From positions 42,613 through 106,612 of the forward strand of contig JAAYNP010000047.1 of the NCBI GenBank assembly GCA_012520795.1: DNA of 64,000 nt, read 5' to 3'. Position 1 is the first letter of the stretch; each line of letters begins with the position of its first letter. Of this stretch, positions 8,384 through 18,110 are shown one piece after another. The stretch comes from Bacillota bacterium (lineage in GTDB: Bacteria; Bacillota; Limnochordia; Darwinibacteriales; DTU012). Made by a program: the position numbers and the translations under genes. The notes under the pieces are model-generated. The model was not told the DNA's origin, did no database searches, and saw only the letters and a list, made by a program, of their open reading frames with translations.

Positions 8384-9529
8384 ATGCTTGGTGTTTATGT
8401 CCATATCCCATTCTGCCTTCGCAAGTGCGGCTATTGCGATTTCCACTCAACTGCCGCCGCACCCCCGGTGATCGAGGCGTACCTGCAGGCTTTGGCCAAT
8501 GAGATTGAGTTTTGGGCACGGCAAACAGCCGGCGAACTCTGTTCCACTCTCTACATCGGAGGGGGGACACCCACCATTCTTACCCCCGGCCAGCTTGACC
8601 GCATCTTAACCAAGCTGGCTGCGGCCTTTAACTTTGAACCTGGGTTTGAGTTCACAGTGGAAGCCAATCCCGGCACCCTCACACCGGAAAAGGCTCAAGC
8701 CCTGGCCCAGGCAGGGGCAAACCGGATCAGCCTTGGCGCCCAGGCCTTTGATGACGGGCTTCTGCAGAAGATAGGCAGGGCCCACACGGTTGGCCAGATT
8801 CACGAAAGCGTTGGTTTAATCAGAAAAGCAGGCATTGACAACATCAACCTTGACCTGATTGAGGGCTTGCCGGGCCAGAGTTTGGATCAATGGCAGGCCG
8901 CTTTGGCCCAAGCAGTGCAGCTGAAACCATCCCACTTTTCCTGCTATTCCCTGATCCTTGAGGAAAACACGCCGTTTTACCAGGCGTACCAAGAGGGGGA
9001 ACTCACCCTGCCCCCAGAAGAGGAAACCGCGGCCATGTTCGCCTATACCCAGGAGTACCTGCCGCAGCAGGGCTACTGCCAGTATGAAATCTCCAACTAT
9101 GCCAAACCCGGGCGGGAAGCGCGGCATAACCTAATCTACTGGCAGACATATTCGTATCTTGGGCTGGGCAGCGGCGCCCACGGTTACTACAGGCAGATCC
9201 GCTACAGCAGCACCGAAGATTTGGGCCGCTATATCCGCAGCTGGCGGAAACACGAGCCGGCCTATGCTTCCTGGGAGCCGGTCACCGCGGATCAGGCCAT
9301 GGATGAAATGATGTTTCTCGGTTTGCGCCTTGTGAAAGGTGTCAATCTCAACAGTTTTTACCAGCGCTTTCAATGCTCCGTGCACGAAGTCTACGGAGCG
9401 GAGGTTGATCGGCTGGCTGCGCGGGGCCTGATTGAGGAGAGGGAAGGGTTTTTGAGGCTTACCAAGCTCGGCAGATCCCTTGGAAACCTGGTTTTTTCAG
9501 CATTTGTCCGACCTCCTTTGCGATCTTGA
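8384..9529 (+). CDS. hemW: Radical SAM heme chaperone HemW
   Basis: This 381-residue protein has the radical SAM cluster motif CxxxCxxC at residues 11, 15 and 18 (CLRKCGYC) and YIGGGTPT shortly after. It resembles coproporphyrinogen III dehydrogenase, but the CxxxCxxC spacing with only this N-terminal motif and the position after lepA fit HemW, which binds heme and delivers it to target proteins. The C-terminal LGLGSGAHGYY and DEMMFLGLRLVKGV segments are typical. Its stop codon overlaps the -35 box of the heat-shock promoter that follows. A second radical SAM protein of this superfamily, hemZ, lies at 40.2 kb. Confidence 0.9.
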   Translation: MLGVYVHIPFCLRKCGYCDFHSTAAAPPVIEAYLQALANEIEFWARQTAGELCSTLYIGGGTPTILTPGQLDRILTKLAAAFNFEPGFEFTVEANPGTLTPEKAQALAQAGANRISLGAQAFDDGLLQKIGRAHTVGQIHESVGLIRKAGIDNINLDLIEGLPGQSLDQWQAALAQAVQLKPSHFSCYSLILEENTPFYQAYQEGELTLPPEEETAAMFAYTQEYLPQQGYCQYEISNYAKPGREARHNLIYWQTYSYLGLGSGAHGYYRQIRYSSTEDLGRYIRSWRKHEPAYASWEPVTADQAMDEMMFLGLRLVKGVNLNSFYQRFQCSVHEVYGAEVDRLAARGLIEEREGFLRLTKLGRSLGNLVFSAFVRPPLRS

Positions 9530-9554
9530 CAAACAAGTGCCATAGTGATAATTT
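9526..9554 (+). promoter_or_regulatory. Vegetative promoter of the hrcA-dnaK operon
   Basis: A perfect TTGACA (9526-9531) is followed after 17 bases by TAATTT (9549-9554); GATAAT two bases earlier is an alternative -10. It ends 14 bases before the CIRCE operator, so bound HrcA would cover the start of transcription. Confidence 0.8.
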
Positions 9555-9568
9555 ATGAATGATAGGTG

Positions 9569-9595
9569 TTAGCACTCTGGCTTGACGAGTGCTAA
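9569..9595 (+). promoter_or_regulatory. CIRCE operator for HrcA
   Basis: TTAGCACTC, nine bases, GAGTGCTAA: an exact match to the CIRCE consensus. HrcA, encoded immediately downstream, binds this inverted repeat to repress the operon at normal temperature; on heat shock it is released when GroEL is occupied. Confidence 0.97.
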
Positions 9596-9619
9596 AGGGC
9601 CGAAAAGAGGCGAGTACGG

Positions 9620-10642
9620 ATGCTGAATGAGAGAAAAATCATGGTGCTGCAGGCTATTATCGATGATTATATTCGTTCTGCTGAACCGGTTGGTTCCCGG
9701 ACTATTGCTCGCCGCTATAATCTGGGCGTTTCTCCCGCCACCATTCGCAATGAGATGGCAGATTTGGAAGAAATCGGATATATTATCCAGCCGCATATTT
9801 CAGCAGGTCGGATACCATCAGATAAAGGGTACCGCTTTTATGTCGATGTGTTGATGGAGCCATCCGAGATTCCGGAAGGCAAACGCAGTGAGATCCAGCG
9901 CCGTGTTGGGGCAATCAGCCATGAAGTGGAGCAGCTTGTGCAAGAAGCGTCAAAGCTGCTGTCGGTATTGACCAACTATGTTGCGGTTGTCCTGGCTCCG
10001 CAGATGAACAAATGCGTCATCGAACGGATCCAGCTGCTGGCACTGGATGAATACCGGATCCTGTTGGTTTTGGTGCTCTATCCAGGGCTGGTGCAGAACA
10101 GGATTGTTCGGATGCCGGGAACATACGACCCCGACGCACTGCCGCAGATTTCCCGGGAGTTGACAGAGAGGCTCCAGGGTGTTGCCTACCGCGATCTCCT
10201 ATCCAGTTTGATCAAAGAAATCAAAAGGGAATACGGCGATCTGGGCGCGGCGCTTCTGGATGTGATCGCCGGCGAGCTGGTGGATTCAAAGCAGGAAAAG
10301 GTCTTCCTCAGCGGCGCCATCAGCATTTTTGAGCAGCCGGAGTTTAAAGATCTTGAGCGGGCCAAAGGCCTGTTAGGTTTGTTGGAGCAGAAAGACGCTC
10401 TTTCCGGCTTGATCAGCACTCTCAGCAGGTATTCGGGGGTACAGGTCACTATTGGCCGGGAAAACCCCATGGAGGAAATCCACGAATGCAGCGTGGTCAC
10501 CTCCACATATTCAGTGGGCAGTAAGGTGATGGGGGCGATTGGTGTAATTGGCCCGACCAGGATGGAATATGCTAATGTATATTCCGTTGTCGAACTTCTG
10601 GCCAATTCACTCAGCGAAGTCCTAACCGATCTTATTAAATAG
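9620..10642 (+). CDS. hrcA: Heat-inducible transcription repressor HrcA
   Basis: HrcA is the repressor that binds CIRCE and shuts off the dnaK and groE operons in unstressed cells. The 340-residue protein has an N-terminal winged helix (NERKIMVLQAIIDDYIRSAEP, with RTIARRYNLGVSPATIRNEM as recognition part) and a GAF-like body. The phrase GYIIQPHISAGRIPSDKGYR is the family signature. It is the first gene of its own CIRCE-controlled operon, 24 bases after the operator, which makes it autoregulated. Confidence 0.96.
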   Translation: MLNERKIMVLQAIIDDYIRSAEPVGSRTIARRYNLGVSPATIRNEMADLEEIGYIIQPHISAGRIPSDKGYRFYVDVLMEPSEIPEGKRSEIQRRVGAISHEVEQLVQEASKLLSVLTNYVAVVLAPQMNKCVIERIQLLALDEYRILLVLVLYPGLVQNRIVRMPGTYDPDALPQISRELTERLQGVAYRDLLSSLIKEIKREYGDLGAALLDVIAGELVDSKQEKVFLSGAISIFEQPEFKDLERAKGLLGLLEQKDALSGLISTLSRYSGVQVTIGRENPMEEIHECSVVTSTYSVGSKVMGAIGVIGPTRMEYANVYSVVELLANSLSEVLTDLIK

Positions 10643-10664
10643 GTGGAACTGAGGAGGTAGAGAC

Positions 10665-11333
10665 TTGAACGAAAAACAGCTTCAGCACGGACAAGATACG
10701 GGCCAGGTCCGGGAAGGGGCCAACTCCGAGGAAGCCAAGCCCGATACAACCAAGGCTGAACCCAACGGCGGGCCTGGGGATCTGGAACGGGAAACCGGCT
10801 CAGAAACTGCACAATGTGGAAAGGCGGAAGCCGAAGGTGATGCCTGCCGCTGCAGGGAAGAGGCTGAGCGGTTCGAGCATCTGCAGCAGCAGTGGGAGCA
10901 GGAACGGGCTGATCTGGTGAATCGGATGCTGAGGTTGAAGGCCGATTTTGACAATTACAAACGGCGCAGCGAGGCACAGGTCGAAACAATCCGCGCTGCA
11001 GCCAACCAGAATCTCCTGGTTGAACTGCTGCCGGTTATCGATAATTTCGAACGGGCGATTGCCGCCGCCGAAGATGATTCACCTTATCTCGCCGGCGTAA
11101 AGATGATCTTTGATCAGCTGATGAACTGCCTGTACAAGGAAGGGTTAACTCCTATCGATGCCGTGGGGAAACCTTTTGATCCAAACATCCATGAAGCAGT
11201 CAGCATAGAAGGGGATCCGGGACAGGATTTGGTCGTCATCGGTGAAATACAAAAGGGCTACTTATATAAAGACAGATTGCTGCGGGCAAGCATGGTCAAG
11301 GTTGCCCCTGAACAGCAACATGAGGAGGAATAG
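10665..11333 (+). CDS. grpE: Nucleotide exchange factor GrpE
   Basis: GrpE releases ADP from DnaK and so resets the chaperone cycle. The 222-residue product has a hydrophilic, low-complexity first 65 residues rich in Glu, Gly and Thr, a long coiled coil (about 65-120) and the conserved beta domain with DPNIHEAVSIEGDP. The N-terminal tail is longer than in many GrpE proteins. The start is TTG with AGGAGG nine bases upstream. It lies 22 bases after hrcA and three bases before dnaK. Confidence 0.95.
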   Translation: MNEKQLQHGQDTGQVREGANSEEAKPDTTKAEPNGGPGDLERETGSETAQCGKAEAEGDACRCREEAERFEHLQQQWEQERADLVNRMLRLKADFDNYKRRSEAQVETIRAAANQNLLVELLPVIDNFERAIAAAEDDSPYLAGVKMIFDQLMNCLYKEGLTPIDAVGKPFDPNIHEAVSIEGDPGQDLVVIGEIQKGYLYKDRLLRASMVKVAPEQQHEEE

Positions 11334-11336
11334 CTA

Positions 11337-13175
11337 ATGGGTAAAGTAATAGGCATTGATTTAGGGACAACAAATTCTGTTGTAGCAGTATTGGAAGGTG
11401 GGGAACCGATCGTTATCCCGAATGCGGAAGGGAGCCGCACCACCCCTTCGGTGGTGGCTTTCACCAAAGAAGGGGAACGGCTGGTGGGCCAAGTGGCCAA
11501 AAGGCAGGCCATTACCAATCCTGACCGTACCGTTATGTCCATCAAACGCCAAATGGGCACGGATTATTCCGTTACCATTGATGGCAAGAAATATTCTCCC
11601 CAGGAGATTTCAGCCATGATCCTGCGCAAGCTTAAGGAAGAGGCTGAGAACTACTTGGGCGAACCTGTCACTCAGGCTGTAATTACAGTCCCGGCCTATT
11701 TTACCGATTCACAGCGCCAGGCTACCAAGGATGCGGGCATAATTGCCGGTTTGGAAGTGCTGCGGATTATCAACGAGCCGACAGCCGCTTCCCTTGCCTA
11801 TGGCCTGGATAAAGAGCAGGAGCAGACGGTGGTGGTTTATGACCTGGGCGGCGGGACTTTTGATGTGTCCATCCTGGAACTGGAGGAAGGTTATATCGGC
11901 GTGAAAGCTACCAGCGGCAACAACCGCCTGGGCGGCGATGATTTTGACGAACGCCTGGCCCGTTATCTGATTGATGAGTTCAAAAAAGAAACCGGTGTGG
12001 ATTTGTCCAAAGACAAAATGGCGATGCAGCGCCTAAGGGATGCGGCGGAAAAGGCCAAGATCGAACTGTCCGGCTTGCCGCAGACCAATGTCAATTTGCC
12101 GTTTATCAGTGCCAGCGATGCAGGGCCCCTGCATATGGACATCACCGTCACCAGGGCCAAGTTCAATGAGCTGACTGCCGATTTGGTAGAGGCGACAATG
12201 GGCCCGCTGCGCCGGGCAATGGAAGACGCGGGGCTGCAGCCGGGGGATATTGACCGCGTGATTCTGGTGGGTGGATCGACCAGGATTCCTGCCGTGCAGG
12301 AAGCGATCAAGAATGTCATGGGCAAAGAACCGTACAAAGGGATCAATCCCGATGAATGCGTAGCCATGGGTGCCGCCATTCAAGCCGGGGTCTTGTCCGG
12401 GGAGTTCGAAAAAGGGCAGGGCCTGGTCCTGGTGGACGTAACACCGCTGTCGCTGGGGATTGAGACTTTGGGCGGCGTGATGACCACATTAATCAAGCGC
12501 AATACTGCCATCCCCTGCCGGGAGGCGAAGGTCTTCACCACTGCCGCCGACAACCAGCCGGCGGTGGACATCCATGTCCTGCAGGGCGAACGCCCCATGG
12601 CCAAGGACAATGTCACCTTGGGCAGGTTTCAGCTGACAGGCATTCCGCCTGCGCCCAGGGGAGTGCCGCAGATCGAGGTTACCTTCGATATCGACCGCAA
12701 CGGTATCGTCAATGTGTCAGCTAAAGACCTGGGTACAGGCAAAGAGCAGAAAATCACCGTTACTTCCGCCAGCGGGCTGACCAAGGAAGATATCGATAAA
12801 ATGGTCCAGGAAGCGGAAGCGCATGCAGAGGAAGACAAGAAGCGCCGCGAATTGATTGAGCTGAAAAACCAGGCAGATACAGCCATTTATAATATCGATC
12901 GTACTCTAAAGGACTTGGGGGATAAAGTCAGCGAATCGGAAAAGCAGGAGATTGAGGCTGCGAAAGAGGAATTGCAGAAAGCACTGGAAAGCGATAATAT
13001 TGAAGAGATCAAAGCCAAGATCAAAGCTTTTGATGAGGTGATGCACAAGCTGTCCCAGAAGATTTATCAACAGACGCAAGCCGGCCAGCAGACGGGCGAT
13101 ACCTCTTCCACCCAGGACAAAGCTGAAGAAGATGTAGTAGATGCAGAGTTCACTGAAGAAGATGGACAGAAATAA
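11337..13175 (+). CDS. dnaK: Molecular chaperone DnaK (Hsp70)
   Basis: The 612-residue protein is the ATP-dependent Hsp70 chaperone. GIDLGTTNS at residues 5-13 is the phosphate-binding loop, [12 protein letters not shown] the second nucleotide motif, and VTVPAYFTD and [10 protein letters not shown] are further signatures. The substrate-binding domain and a helical lid follow, ending in an acidic tail ([13 protein letters not shown]). The length is normal for Gram-positive DnaK, which lacks a 24-residue segment found in proteobacteria. AGGAGGAA precedes the ATG. Confidence 0.98.
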   Translation: MGKVIGIDLGTTNSVVAVLEGGEPIVIPNAEGSRTTPSVVAFTKEGERLVGQVAKRQAITNPDRTVMSIKRQMGTDYSVTIDGKKYSPQEISAMILRKLKEEAENYLGEPVTQAVITVPAYFTDSQRQATKDAGIIAGLEVLRIINEPTAASLAYGLDKEQEQTVVVYDLGGGTFDVSILELEEGYIGVKATSGNNRLGGDDFDERLARYLIDEFKKETGVDLSKDKMAMQRLRDAAEKAKIELSGLPQTNVNLPFISASDAGPLHMDITVTRAKFNELTADLVEATMGPLRRAMEDAGLQPGDIDRVILVGGSTRIPAVQEAIKNVMGKEPYKGINPDECVAMGAAIQAGVLSGEFEKGQGLVLVDVTPLSLGIETLGGVMTTLIKRNTAIPCREAKVFTTAADNQPAVDIHVLQGERPMAKDNVTLGRFQLTGIPPAPRGVPQIEVTFDIDRNGIVNVSAKDLGTGKEQKITVTSASGLTKEDIDKMVQEAEAHAEEDKKRRELIELKNQADTAIYNIDRTLKDLGDKVSESEKQEIEAAKEELQKALESDNIEEIKAKIKAFDEVMHKLSQKIYQQTQAGQQTGDTSSTQDKAEEDVVDAEFTEEDGQK

Positions 13176-13192
13176 CCGAAGGTGGTGGATCG

Positions 13193-14323
13193 ATGGCCAA
13201 ACAAGATTACTATGAGATCTTGGGTGTGCCAAGAGATGCTTCTCAAGAGGAAATTAAAAAAGCATACCGGCGTTTGGCCCGGCAGTACCATCCGGATGTA
13301 AACAAGGAACCGGGAGCGGAAGAACGGTTCAAGGATATAAATGAAGCCTACCGGGTGTTGGGGGATCCAGAAACCCGCAGCCAGTACGATCAGTTTGGCC
13401 ATGCCGCCTTTGAGAACGGCGGGTTTGGCCAAGGCTTCGGCGGGTTTGGCGATTTTGGCTTTGGGTTTGAAGATCTTGGCGATATTTTTGCCGACATGTT
13501 TTTTGGAGGGAGTACAGCCCGCCGCCAAAGGCGCCCACGGAAAGGGGCAGATATCCGGGTCAGCCTGACGATTGAGTTTGATGAAGCTGCCTTTGGGGTT
13601 GAAAAACATGTGGAGGTTTCCCGGACAGAGATCTGTGCCCACTGTCACGGCAATCAAGCCGAACCGGGGACTCCGCTGAAGACCTGCCCTGACTGCGGCG
13701 GATCCGGGCAAGTCCGGTCGGTACAGCGCACTGTGTTCGGCCAGATCCAGACCAGCCGCACTTGCTCCCGCTGCGGGGGCGAGGGCAAGGTGTTTGAAAT
13801 GCCCTGCAAAGTGTGCCAGGGCAGAGGCACGGTGCAGGCAGCCAAGAAGATCAGTGTTAAGATTCCGGCCGGAATTGACGACGGCCAGGTGGTCCGGGTA
13901 GGGGGCCAGGGTGAAGCGGGAAGCTACGGAGGGCCTTACGGCGATTTATTGGCCGTTGTGCATGTCAAACCCCACGAGTTCTTTGCCCGCCGGGGCAACG
14001 ACATCGTCTGTGAGGTGCCGATTTCATTTGTGCAGGCCGCTTTGGGCGATGAAATAGACGTCCCCACTCTGGAGGGGGATGTCAAGATGCGGATCCCCGA
14101 GGGGACGCAGAGCGGCAGAGTTTTTCGTCTGCGCGGCAAGGGAATCACGGATGTCCGAGGCTTCGGCCGGGGGGATCAATTGGTCCAGGTAAATGTCGTC
14201 ACACCTACAAAGCTTACTCCGAGACAGAAGCAGATCTTGAGGGAATTTGCTAAAGCCAGTGACGAATCACTGCCGAATGAAACCAAGAGTTTCTTCGGCA
14301 AAGTCAAGGATGCATTCAGATAA
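13193..14323 (+). CDS. dnaJ: Chaperone protein DnaJ (Hsp40)
   Basis: This 376-residue co-chaperone stimulates DnaK's ATPase and hands it unfolded clients. It has the J domain with the HPD motif (YHPDV at about 32), a Gly/Phe-rich linker, and four zinc-binding repeats: [23 protein letters not shown] and CKVCQGRG. The first repeat ends in Asn where Gly is usual, but the cysteines are intact. The C-terminal peptide-binding domains follow. It lies 17 bases after dnaK. Confidence 0.97.
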   Translation: MAKQDYYEILGVPRDASQEEIKKAYRRLARQYHPDVNKEPGAEERFKDINEAYRVLGDPETRSQYDQFGHAAFENGGFGQGFGGFGDFGFGFEDLGDIFADMFFGGSTARRQRRPRKGADIRVSLTIEFDEAAFGVEKHVEVSRTEICAHCHGNQAEPGTPLKTCPDCGGSGQVRSVQRTVFGQIQTSRTCSRCGGEGKVFEMPCKVCQGRGTVQAAKKISVKIPAGIDDGQVVRVGGQGEAGSYGGPYGDLLAVVHVKPHEFFARRGNDIVCEVPISFVQAALGDEIDVPTLEGDVKMRIPEGTQSGRVFRLRGKGITDVRGFGRGDQLVQVNVVTPTKLTPRQKQILREFAKASDESLPNETKSFFGKVKDAFR

Positions 14324-14326
14324 GGC

Positions 14327-14351
14327 AGTGGCGGGTAATACCGCCACTTTT
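14327..14351 (+). terminator. Hairpin between dnaJ and prmA
   Basis: AGTGGCGG and CCGCCACT form a perfect 8-base-pair stem around a 6-base loop, followed by only TTTTAA. It sits inside what is usually one operon, so it may be a leaky terminator or a processing site that lowers expression of the downstream methyltransferase genes relative to the chaperones. Confidence 0.55.
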
Positions 14352-14384
14352 AATCATTATGATTTTGGACAAGGGCGTGGCAGT

Positions 14385-15314
14385 ATGGGTAAACAGTGGC
14401 AGGAGGTAGCGGCCTTAACCCATCAGGAAGCAGCGGAAGCCGCGGGTGAAATCATGCTCAGATATGGGGCCCAAGGCGTGGCCTTTGAAAGTGATGCCCT
14501 GATCCGGGAAGCCATGGCAAACCAATGGGGCGATTATTTCCCGGAGCTGTCCGGCGATCAACGGGTGATGATCAAGGCCTATTTTCATGTGCCGAAAAAC
14601 GCTGCCCAGCTGAACCAGATCCAAAGGGAAATCGAGGCCTTGTCCGGATTTGGGCTGCAGGTAGGCCAGGTGGAACTGACAGCCCGGATCATATCTGAAG
14701 CTGATTGGGCTGATGCCTGGAAGCAGTACTACCATCCTGTCAGAATCGGCCGTGTGGTGATTGAGCCCAGCTGGGAGCCGATGGCCAATCCCCAGGCTGA
14801 TGCAGTAGTTGTTGTACTGGACCCGGGCATGGCCTTTGGAACCGGCACACACCCCACCACTGCCATGTGCATCGAGGCCCTTCAGGATCATTCGCTGCAG
14901 GGCCGGACAGTGTGGGATATCGGCACCGGTTCGGGCATTTTGGCGATCACCGCCGCCAAACTGGGAGCCGGAGAAGTAAGAGCTGTGGATACTGACCCGG
15001 TTGCGGTGGAAGTGTGCCGGGAAAACGCCGCCAGGAATGGGGTTGAGATCAGCTGCGGCCGAGGCTCGCTCCCCGGATTGCCGGGGAAGGCGGATCTGAT
15101 TGTGGCCAATATTATCGCCGATGTGATCATTGAGCTAATGCCGGCGGCAGCTGCAAAGCTTACAAGCCGGGGTGTGTTTCTGGCGTCAGGCGTTATTCAC
15201 AGCAGGGCTGCGGATGTGGCCAACGCCGCTTCAGAAAACGGTTTTACAGTAACCCGCCGGATGGAGCAGGGCGAATGGGTTTGTTTTGAACTGCAGCAGA
15301 GGAGGACCGGCTGA
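14385..15314 (+). CDS. prmA: Ribosomal protein L11 methyltransferase
   Basis: PrmA trimethylates lysines of ribosomal protein L11. The 309-residue product carries LDPGMAFGTGTHPTTAMC and the SAM-binding DIGTGSGILAITAAKLGA, then LIVANIIADV, the catalytic-motif region of this family. The start ATG at 14385 is chosen because the protein begins there like its relatives; an upstream in-frame start would overlap dnaJ by 77 bases. It is followed directly by rsmE, as in the Bacillus dnaK locus. Confidence 0.93.
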   Translation: MGKQWQEVAALTHQEAAEAAGEIMLRYGAQGVAFESDALIREAMANQWGDYFPELSGDQRVMIKAYFHVPKNAAQLNQIQREIEALSGFGLQVGQVELTARIISEADWADAWKQYYHPVRIGRVVIEPSWEPMANPQADAVVVVLDPGMAFGTGTHPTTAMCIEALQDHSLQGRTVWDIGTGSGILAITAAKLGAGEVRAVDTDPVAVEVCRENAARNGVEISCGRGSLPGLPGKADLIVANIIADVIIELMPAAAAKLTSRGVFLASGVIHSRAADVANAASENGFTVTRRMEQGEWVCFELQQRRTG

Positions 15315-16075
15315 TGGTTAAGGTTTTCGTGCCTTCCGGGCAAGTCAGCCAGGGCAAGGTAACAGTTACCGGTGGAGATGCACACCATTTGCGGTCAGTA
15401 TTGCGCAAAAAACCGGGCGATCAGGTTTTGATCGGTGTAATCGGCGGCGCAGGAAGCCGGGCTTATGAAGGTGTGATTGTGGCGGTTGATTCCTCCAAGG
15501 TTATCTGTGAGCTGTTGAGCCCGGTAAAGGTCCAAACAGAGCCGCAGCTCAAAGCCTGCCTGTGCCAGGCGGTGGCCAAAGGCGGTAAAATGGACTTGGT
15601 TATCCAGAAGAGTGTGGAACTGGGAGTTACGGAGATTGTCCCGTTTTTTTCCCAGTATACCGTAGTCAGGCTGGACGGGGAAAAAAGCCGGCAGAGGCAG
15701 GAGCGCTGGCAGAAAATTGCCGAGGCAGCCGCCAAACAGTGCCGGCGCGATACGATCCCCCAAGTACATCTGCCTGTAAGTTTTGACCAGCTGGCTGCGG
15801 CGCTGGCCCACCGCGACGAGGATCACCTGCTGTTGATGCCCTATGAACAGGAACAGAACCGGGGGTTGGCCCATATTCAAGGGCATTTGCCAAAACAGCC
15901 CCGGCAGGTTAGTATTGTGATTGGGCCCGAAGGCGGTTTCTGCCCAGAGGAAGTGGAAAGAATCAAAACCATTAACGGAGAAATCATAACGCTTGGTCCC
16001 AGAATCCTGCGGACCGAAACAGCTGCTGTTGCCGTATTGGCGTTGGTGCAGTTTTTATGGGGTGATTTGGGTTGA
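15314..16075 (+). CDS. rsmE: 16S rRNA (uracil(1498)-N(3))-methyltransferase RsmE
   Basis: RsmE methylates U1498 of 16S rRNA in assembled 30S subunits. The 253-residue product has an N-terminal PUA-like domain (GDAHHLRSVLR) and a SPOUT knot domain with VIGPEGGFCPEEVE and LGPRILRTETAAV, the SAM-binding loops. The ATG shares one base with the prmA stop codon, with GAGGAGG upstream, so the two are translationally coupled. Confidence 0.94.
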   Translation: MVKVFVPSGQVSQGKVTVTGGDAHHLRSVLRKKPGDQVLIGVIGGAGSRAYEGVIVAVDSSKVICELLSPVKVQTEPQLKACLCQAVAKGGKMDLVIQKSVELGVTEIVPFFSQYTVVRLDGEKSRQRQERWQKIAEAAAKQCRRDTIPQVHLPVSFDQLAAALAHRDEDHLLLMPYEQEQNRGLAHIQGHLPKQPRQVSIVIGPEGGFCPEEVERIKTINGEIITLGPRILRTETAAVAVLALVQFLWGDLG

Positions 16076-17418
16076 ACAAACGGGTAGCTGTGCATACCCT
16101 TGGCTGCAAAGTCAATCAATACGATTCGGAAGCAATCGCAGCCCAGTTTAAGGCTCATGGATATGAAGTGGTGGACTTCAACCAGGCCGGGGCTGATGTC
16201 TATATCATCAATACCTGCACGGTAACGAACATCAGCGATCATAAGTCGAGACAGATGATCCGCCGGGCCCACCGGAACAATCCCCAGGCAAAGATTGTGG
16301 TGGTGGGGTGCCTGGCTCAGACAAATCCGGAGCAGGTCAAGGCTCTTCCCGGAGTCAATCTGATTGTGGGGACGGACAAGCGCAGCCGGATTGTGGAGTT
16401 GGTGGAACAAATCGGCCGCCATGGGCAGGGTGTCATGGTGGAAGACATTCTGCAGGTGCGCCAGTTTGAAGAACTAAACGCCGCCGCCTTTGAAGGCAGA
16501 ACCCGGGCTTACCTGAAGATTCAGGATGGCTGCAATCAGTACTGTGCCTACTGCAAGGTGCCCTATGCCCGGGGGCCGTCCCGGAGCCGGCCTGCTACCA
16601 GTGTGATTGAGCAGGCGGCCCATATCGCCAAACAAGGGTACCGGGAAATTGTGCTCACCGGGATCCACTTGGGCGGCTACGGGCAGGATTTAAAGCCGGC
16701 CACTTCCCTTTCGGAGATTGTGGAACAAGTAGCCGATGTGCCCAATCTGCAGCGGGTGCGCATCAGTTCGGTCGATCCCAATGAGATAGACGCAAAACTG
16801 ATCGATCTGGTGGCAAACCACCCCAAGGTCTGCCGGCACCTGCACATCCCTTTGCAGAGCGGTTCGGATCAAATTCTCAAGCGGATGCGGCGCCGCTGTC
16901 AAACCGCGGATTTTCGTCGCATTGTGGAGGCCGTGCGGGCACAAGTACCGGAGGTTGCCATTACCACCGATGTAATCGTTGGTTTTCCCGGTGAAACTCC
17001 CGATCTGTTTGACCAAACTTACGCGTTCTTGGAAGATACGGCTCCCTGCAAAATCCATGTCTTCCCGTATTCAGCGCGGGAAGGGACTTTGGCTTATTCT
17101 TTCCCTGATCAAGTGCCGAAACAAGAAAAAGAACGGCGCAGCCGGGCTTTGACAGCCTTGTCTGATCAGCTGGCCTTTGCCTACCACCAAAAGTTTGTCA
17201 ACCGGACGGTGGGCGTGTTGGTTGAACGGGAGCAGGAGGGGATGCTGGTGGGGCATACGGACAATTATATACAGGTGGCCCTCCCCGCAGTCAGAGAAGG
17301 TGATCTGCCGATCGGCGAGATCATTGCCGCCAGGATTGTTTCCGTGACAAACGGGCAGGTGGAAGGAATTTTGGATTCAGGTGCGAATTTTGAGGTAGGC
17401 ACGGAGGGAGGTGCGTAG
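16072..17418 (+). CDS. mtaB: tRNA t6A37 methylthiotransferase MtaB
   Basis: MtaB converts t6A at position 37 of ANN-decoding tRNAs into ms2t6A. The 448-residue protein has the UPF0004 domain with cysteines at 12, 49 and 80 for one iron-sulfur cluster, a radical SAM motif CNQYCAYC at 154, 158 and 161, and a C-terminal TRAM domain. LGCKVNQYDSEA near the start is the MtaB form of the signature rather than MiaB. The start is TTG with GGGGTGA upstream, overlapping the rsmE stop by four bases. Confidence 0.93.
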   Translation: MNKRVAVHTLGCKVNQYDSEAIAAQFKAHGYEVVDFNQAGADVYIINTCTVTNISDHKSRQMIRRAHRNNPQAKIVVVGCLAQTNPEQVKALPGVNLIVGTDKRSRIVELVEQIGRHGQGVMVEDILQVRQFEELNAAAFEGRTRAYLKIQDGCNQYCAYCKVPYARGPSRSRPATSVIEQAAHIAKQGYREIVLTGIHLGGYGQDLKPATSLSEIVEQVADVPNLQRVRISSVDPNEIDAKLIDLVANHPKVCRHLHIPLQSGSDQILKRMRRRCQTADFRRIVEAVRAQVPEVAITTDVIVGFPGETPDLFDQTYAFLEDTAPCKIHVFPYSAREGTLAYSFPDQVPKQEKERRSRALTALSDQLAFAYHQKFVNRTVGVLVEREQEGMLVGHTDNYIQVALPAVREGDLPIGEIIAARIVSVTNGQVEGILDSGANFEVGTEGGA

Positions 17419-17420
17419 TG

Positions 17421-17759
17421 ATGGACTGTATCTTTTGCAAAATCGCCAATAGAGAGCTCGGTACTGAACTGGTATATGAAAGCGATGACGTTGTGGCCTT
17501 TCCAGATATCCACCCGCAGGCGCCTGTCCACATCCTGATCATCCCCAAGAAGCATTTGGCCAACATTGGTGAGATAGGCCCGGGCGATGAGGGTTTGCTC
17601 GATCAAATCGGTGCTGCTGTGAAGGAGCTGGCTGCGAAATACCAGCTTGATGATGGTTACCGGTTGGTGACTAACTGCGGCCCGGCCGGAGGGCAGACTG
17701 TCCCACACCTTCACTTTCATCTGTTGGGAGGGCGCGAGCTGTCCTGGCCCCCAGGATAA
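17421..17759 (+). CDS. HIT family purine nucleoside phosphoramidase (HinT-like)
   Basis: The 112-residue product belongs to the HIT superfamily, small hydrolases of nucleoside phosphoramidates and AMP-lysine adducts. It begins CIFCKIANRELGTELVYE and ends with the histidine triad HLHFHLLGGRELSWPPG, typical of the HinT branch. Both GTG at 17418 and ATG at 17421 fit the GGAGG Shine-Dalgarno; the ATG has the better spacing of nine bases. It overlaps or abuts mtaB and probably ends the operon. Confidence 0.93.
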   Translation: MDCIFCKIANRELGTELVYESDDVVAFPDIHPQAPVHILIIPKKHLANIGEIGPGDEGLLDQIGAAVKELAAKYQLDDGYRLVTNCGPAGGQTVPHLHFHLLGGRELSWPPG

Positions 17760-17764
17760 AACAA

Positions 17765-17793
17765 TTGACCAACTATAGTTAATAGATTATAAT
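17765..17793 (+). promoter_or_regulatory. Vegetative promoter of rpsU
   Basis: TTGACC (17765-17770), a 17-base spacer and a perfect TATAAT (17788-17793) lie 54 bases before the rpsU start. Confidence 0.88.
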
Positions 17794-17847
17794 GGATGGG
17801 AACCGTTGTAATAATGGATGTGACGTTGCGGAGGGAGGGATAACAGG

Positions 17848-18030
17848 ATGGCAGAGATTAGGGTTGGCAAGAACGAGTCCCTCGATAGTGCTTTACGCCG
17901 TTTTAAAAGACAGGTACGCATAACGGGTGTATTGTCGGAAGTTCGGAAAAGGGAACAGTATGAAAAACCAAGTGTGAGGCGGAAGAAAAAGTCTGAAGCG
18001 GCACGCAAACGGAATTCCAGGTTCCGATAG
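17848..18030 (+). CDS. rpsU: 30S ribosomal protein S21
   Basis: The 60-residue, highly basic product starts [20 protein letters not shown], the S21 signature. S21 helps the 30S subunit engage mRNA Shine-Dalgarno sequences. GGAGGGA precedes the ATG. It has its own strong promoter and terminator, so it is a single-gene transcript. In Bacillus yqeY usually follows, but it is absent here. Confidence 0.96.
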   Translation: MAEIRVGKNESLDSALRRFKRQVRITGVLSEVRKREQYEKPSVRRKKKSEAARKRNSRFR

Positions 18031-18040
18031 ACAAGTATCG

Positions 18041-18076
18041 GCTCGATGTCATGATTGATTGATGTCGAGCTTTTTT
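18041..18076 (+). terminator. Terminator of rpsU
   Basis: An 11-base-pair stem GCTCGATGTCA/TGATGTCGAGC (two wobble pairs) with an 8-base loop is followed directly by six T residues. Confidence 0.92.
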
Positions 18077-18110
18077 CCATAGATGTGGATTGCTCGAAGG
18101 GAGGCGGACC

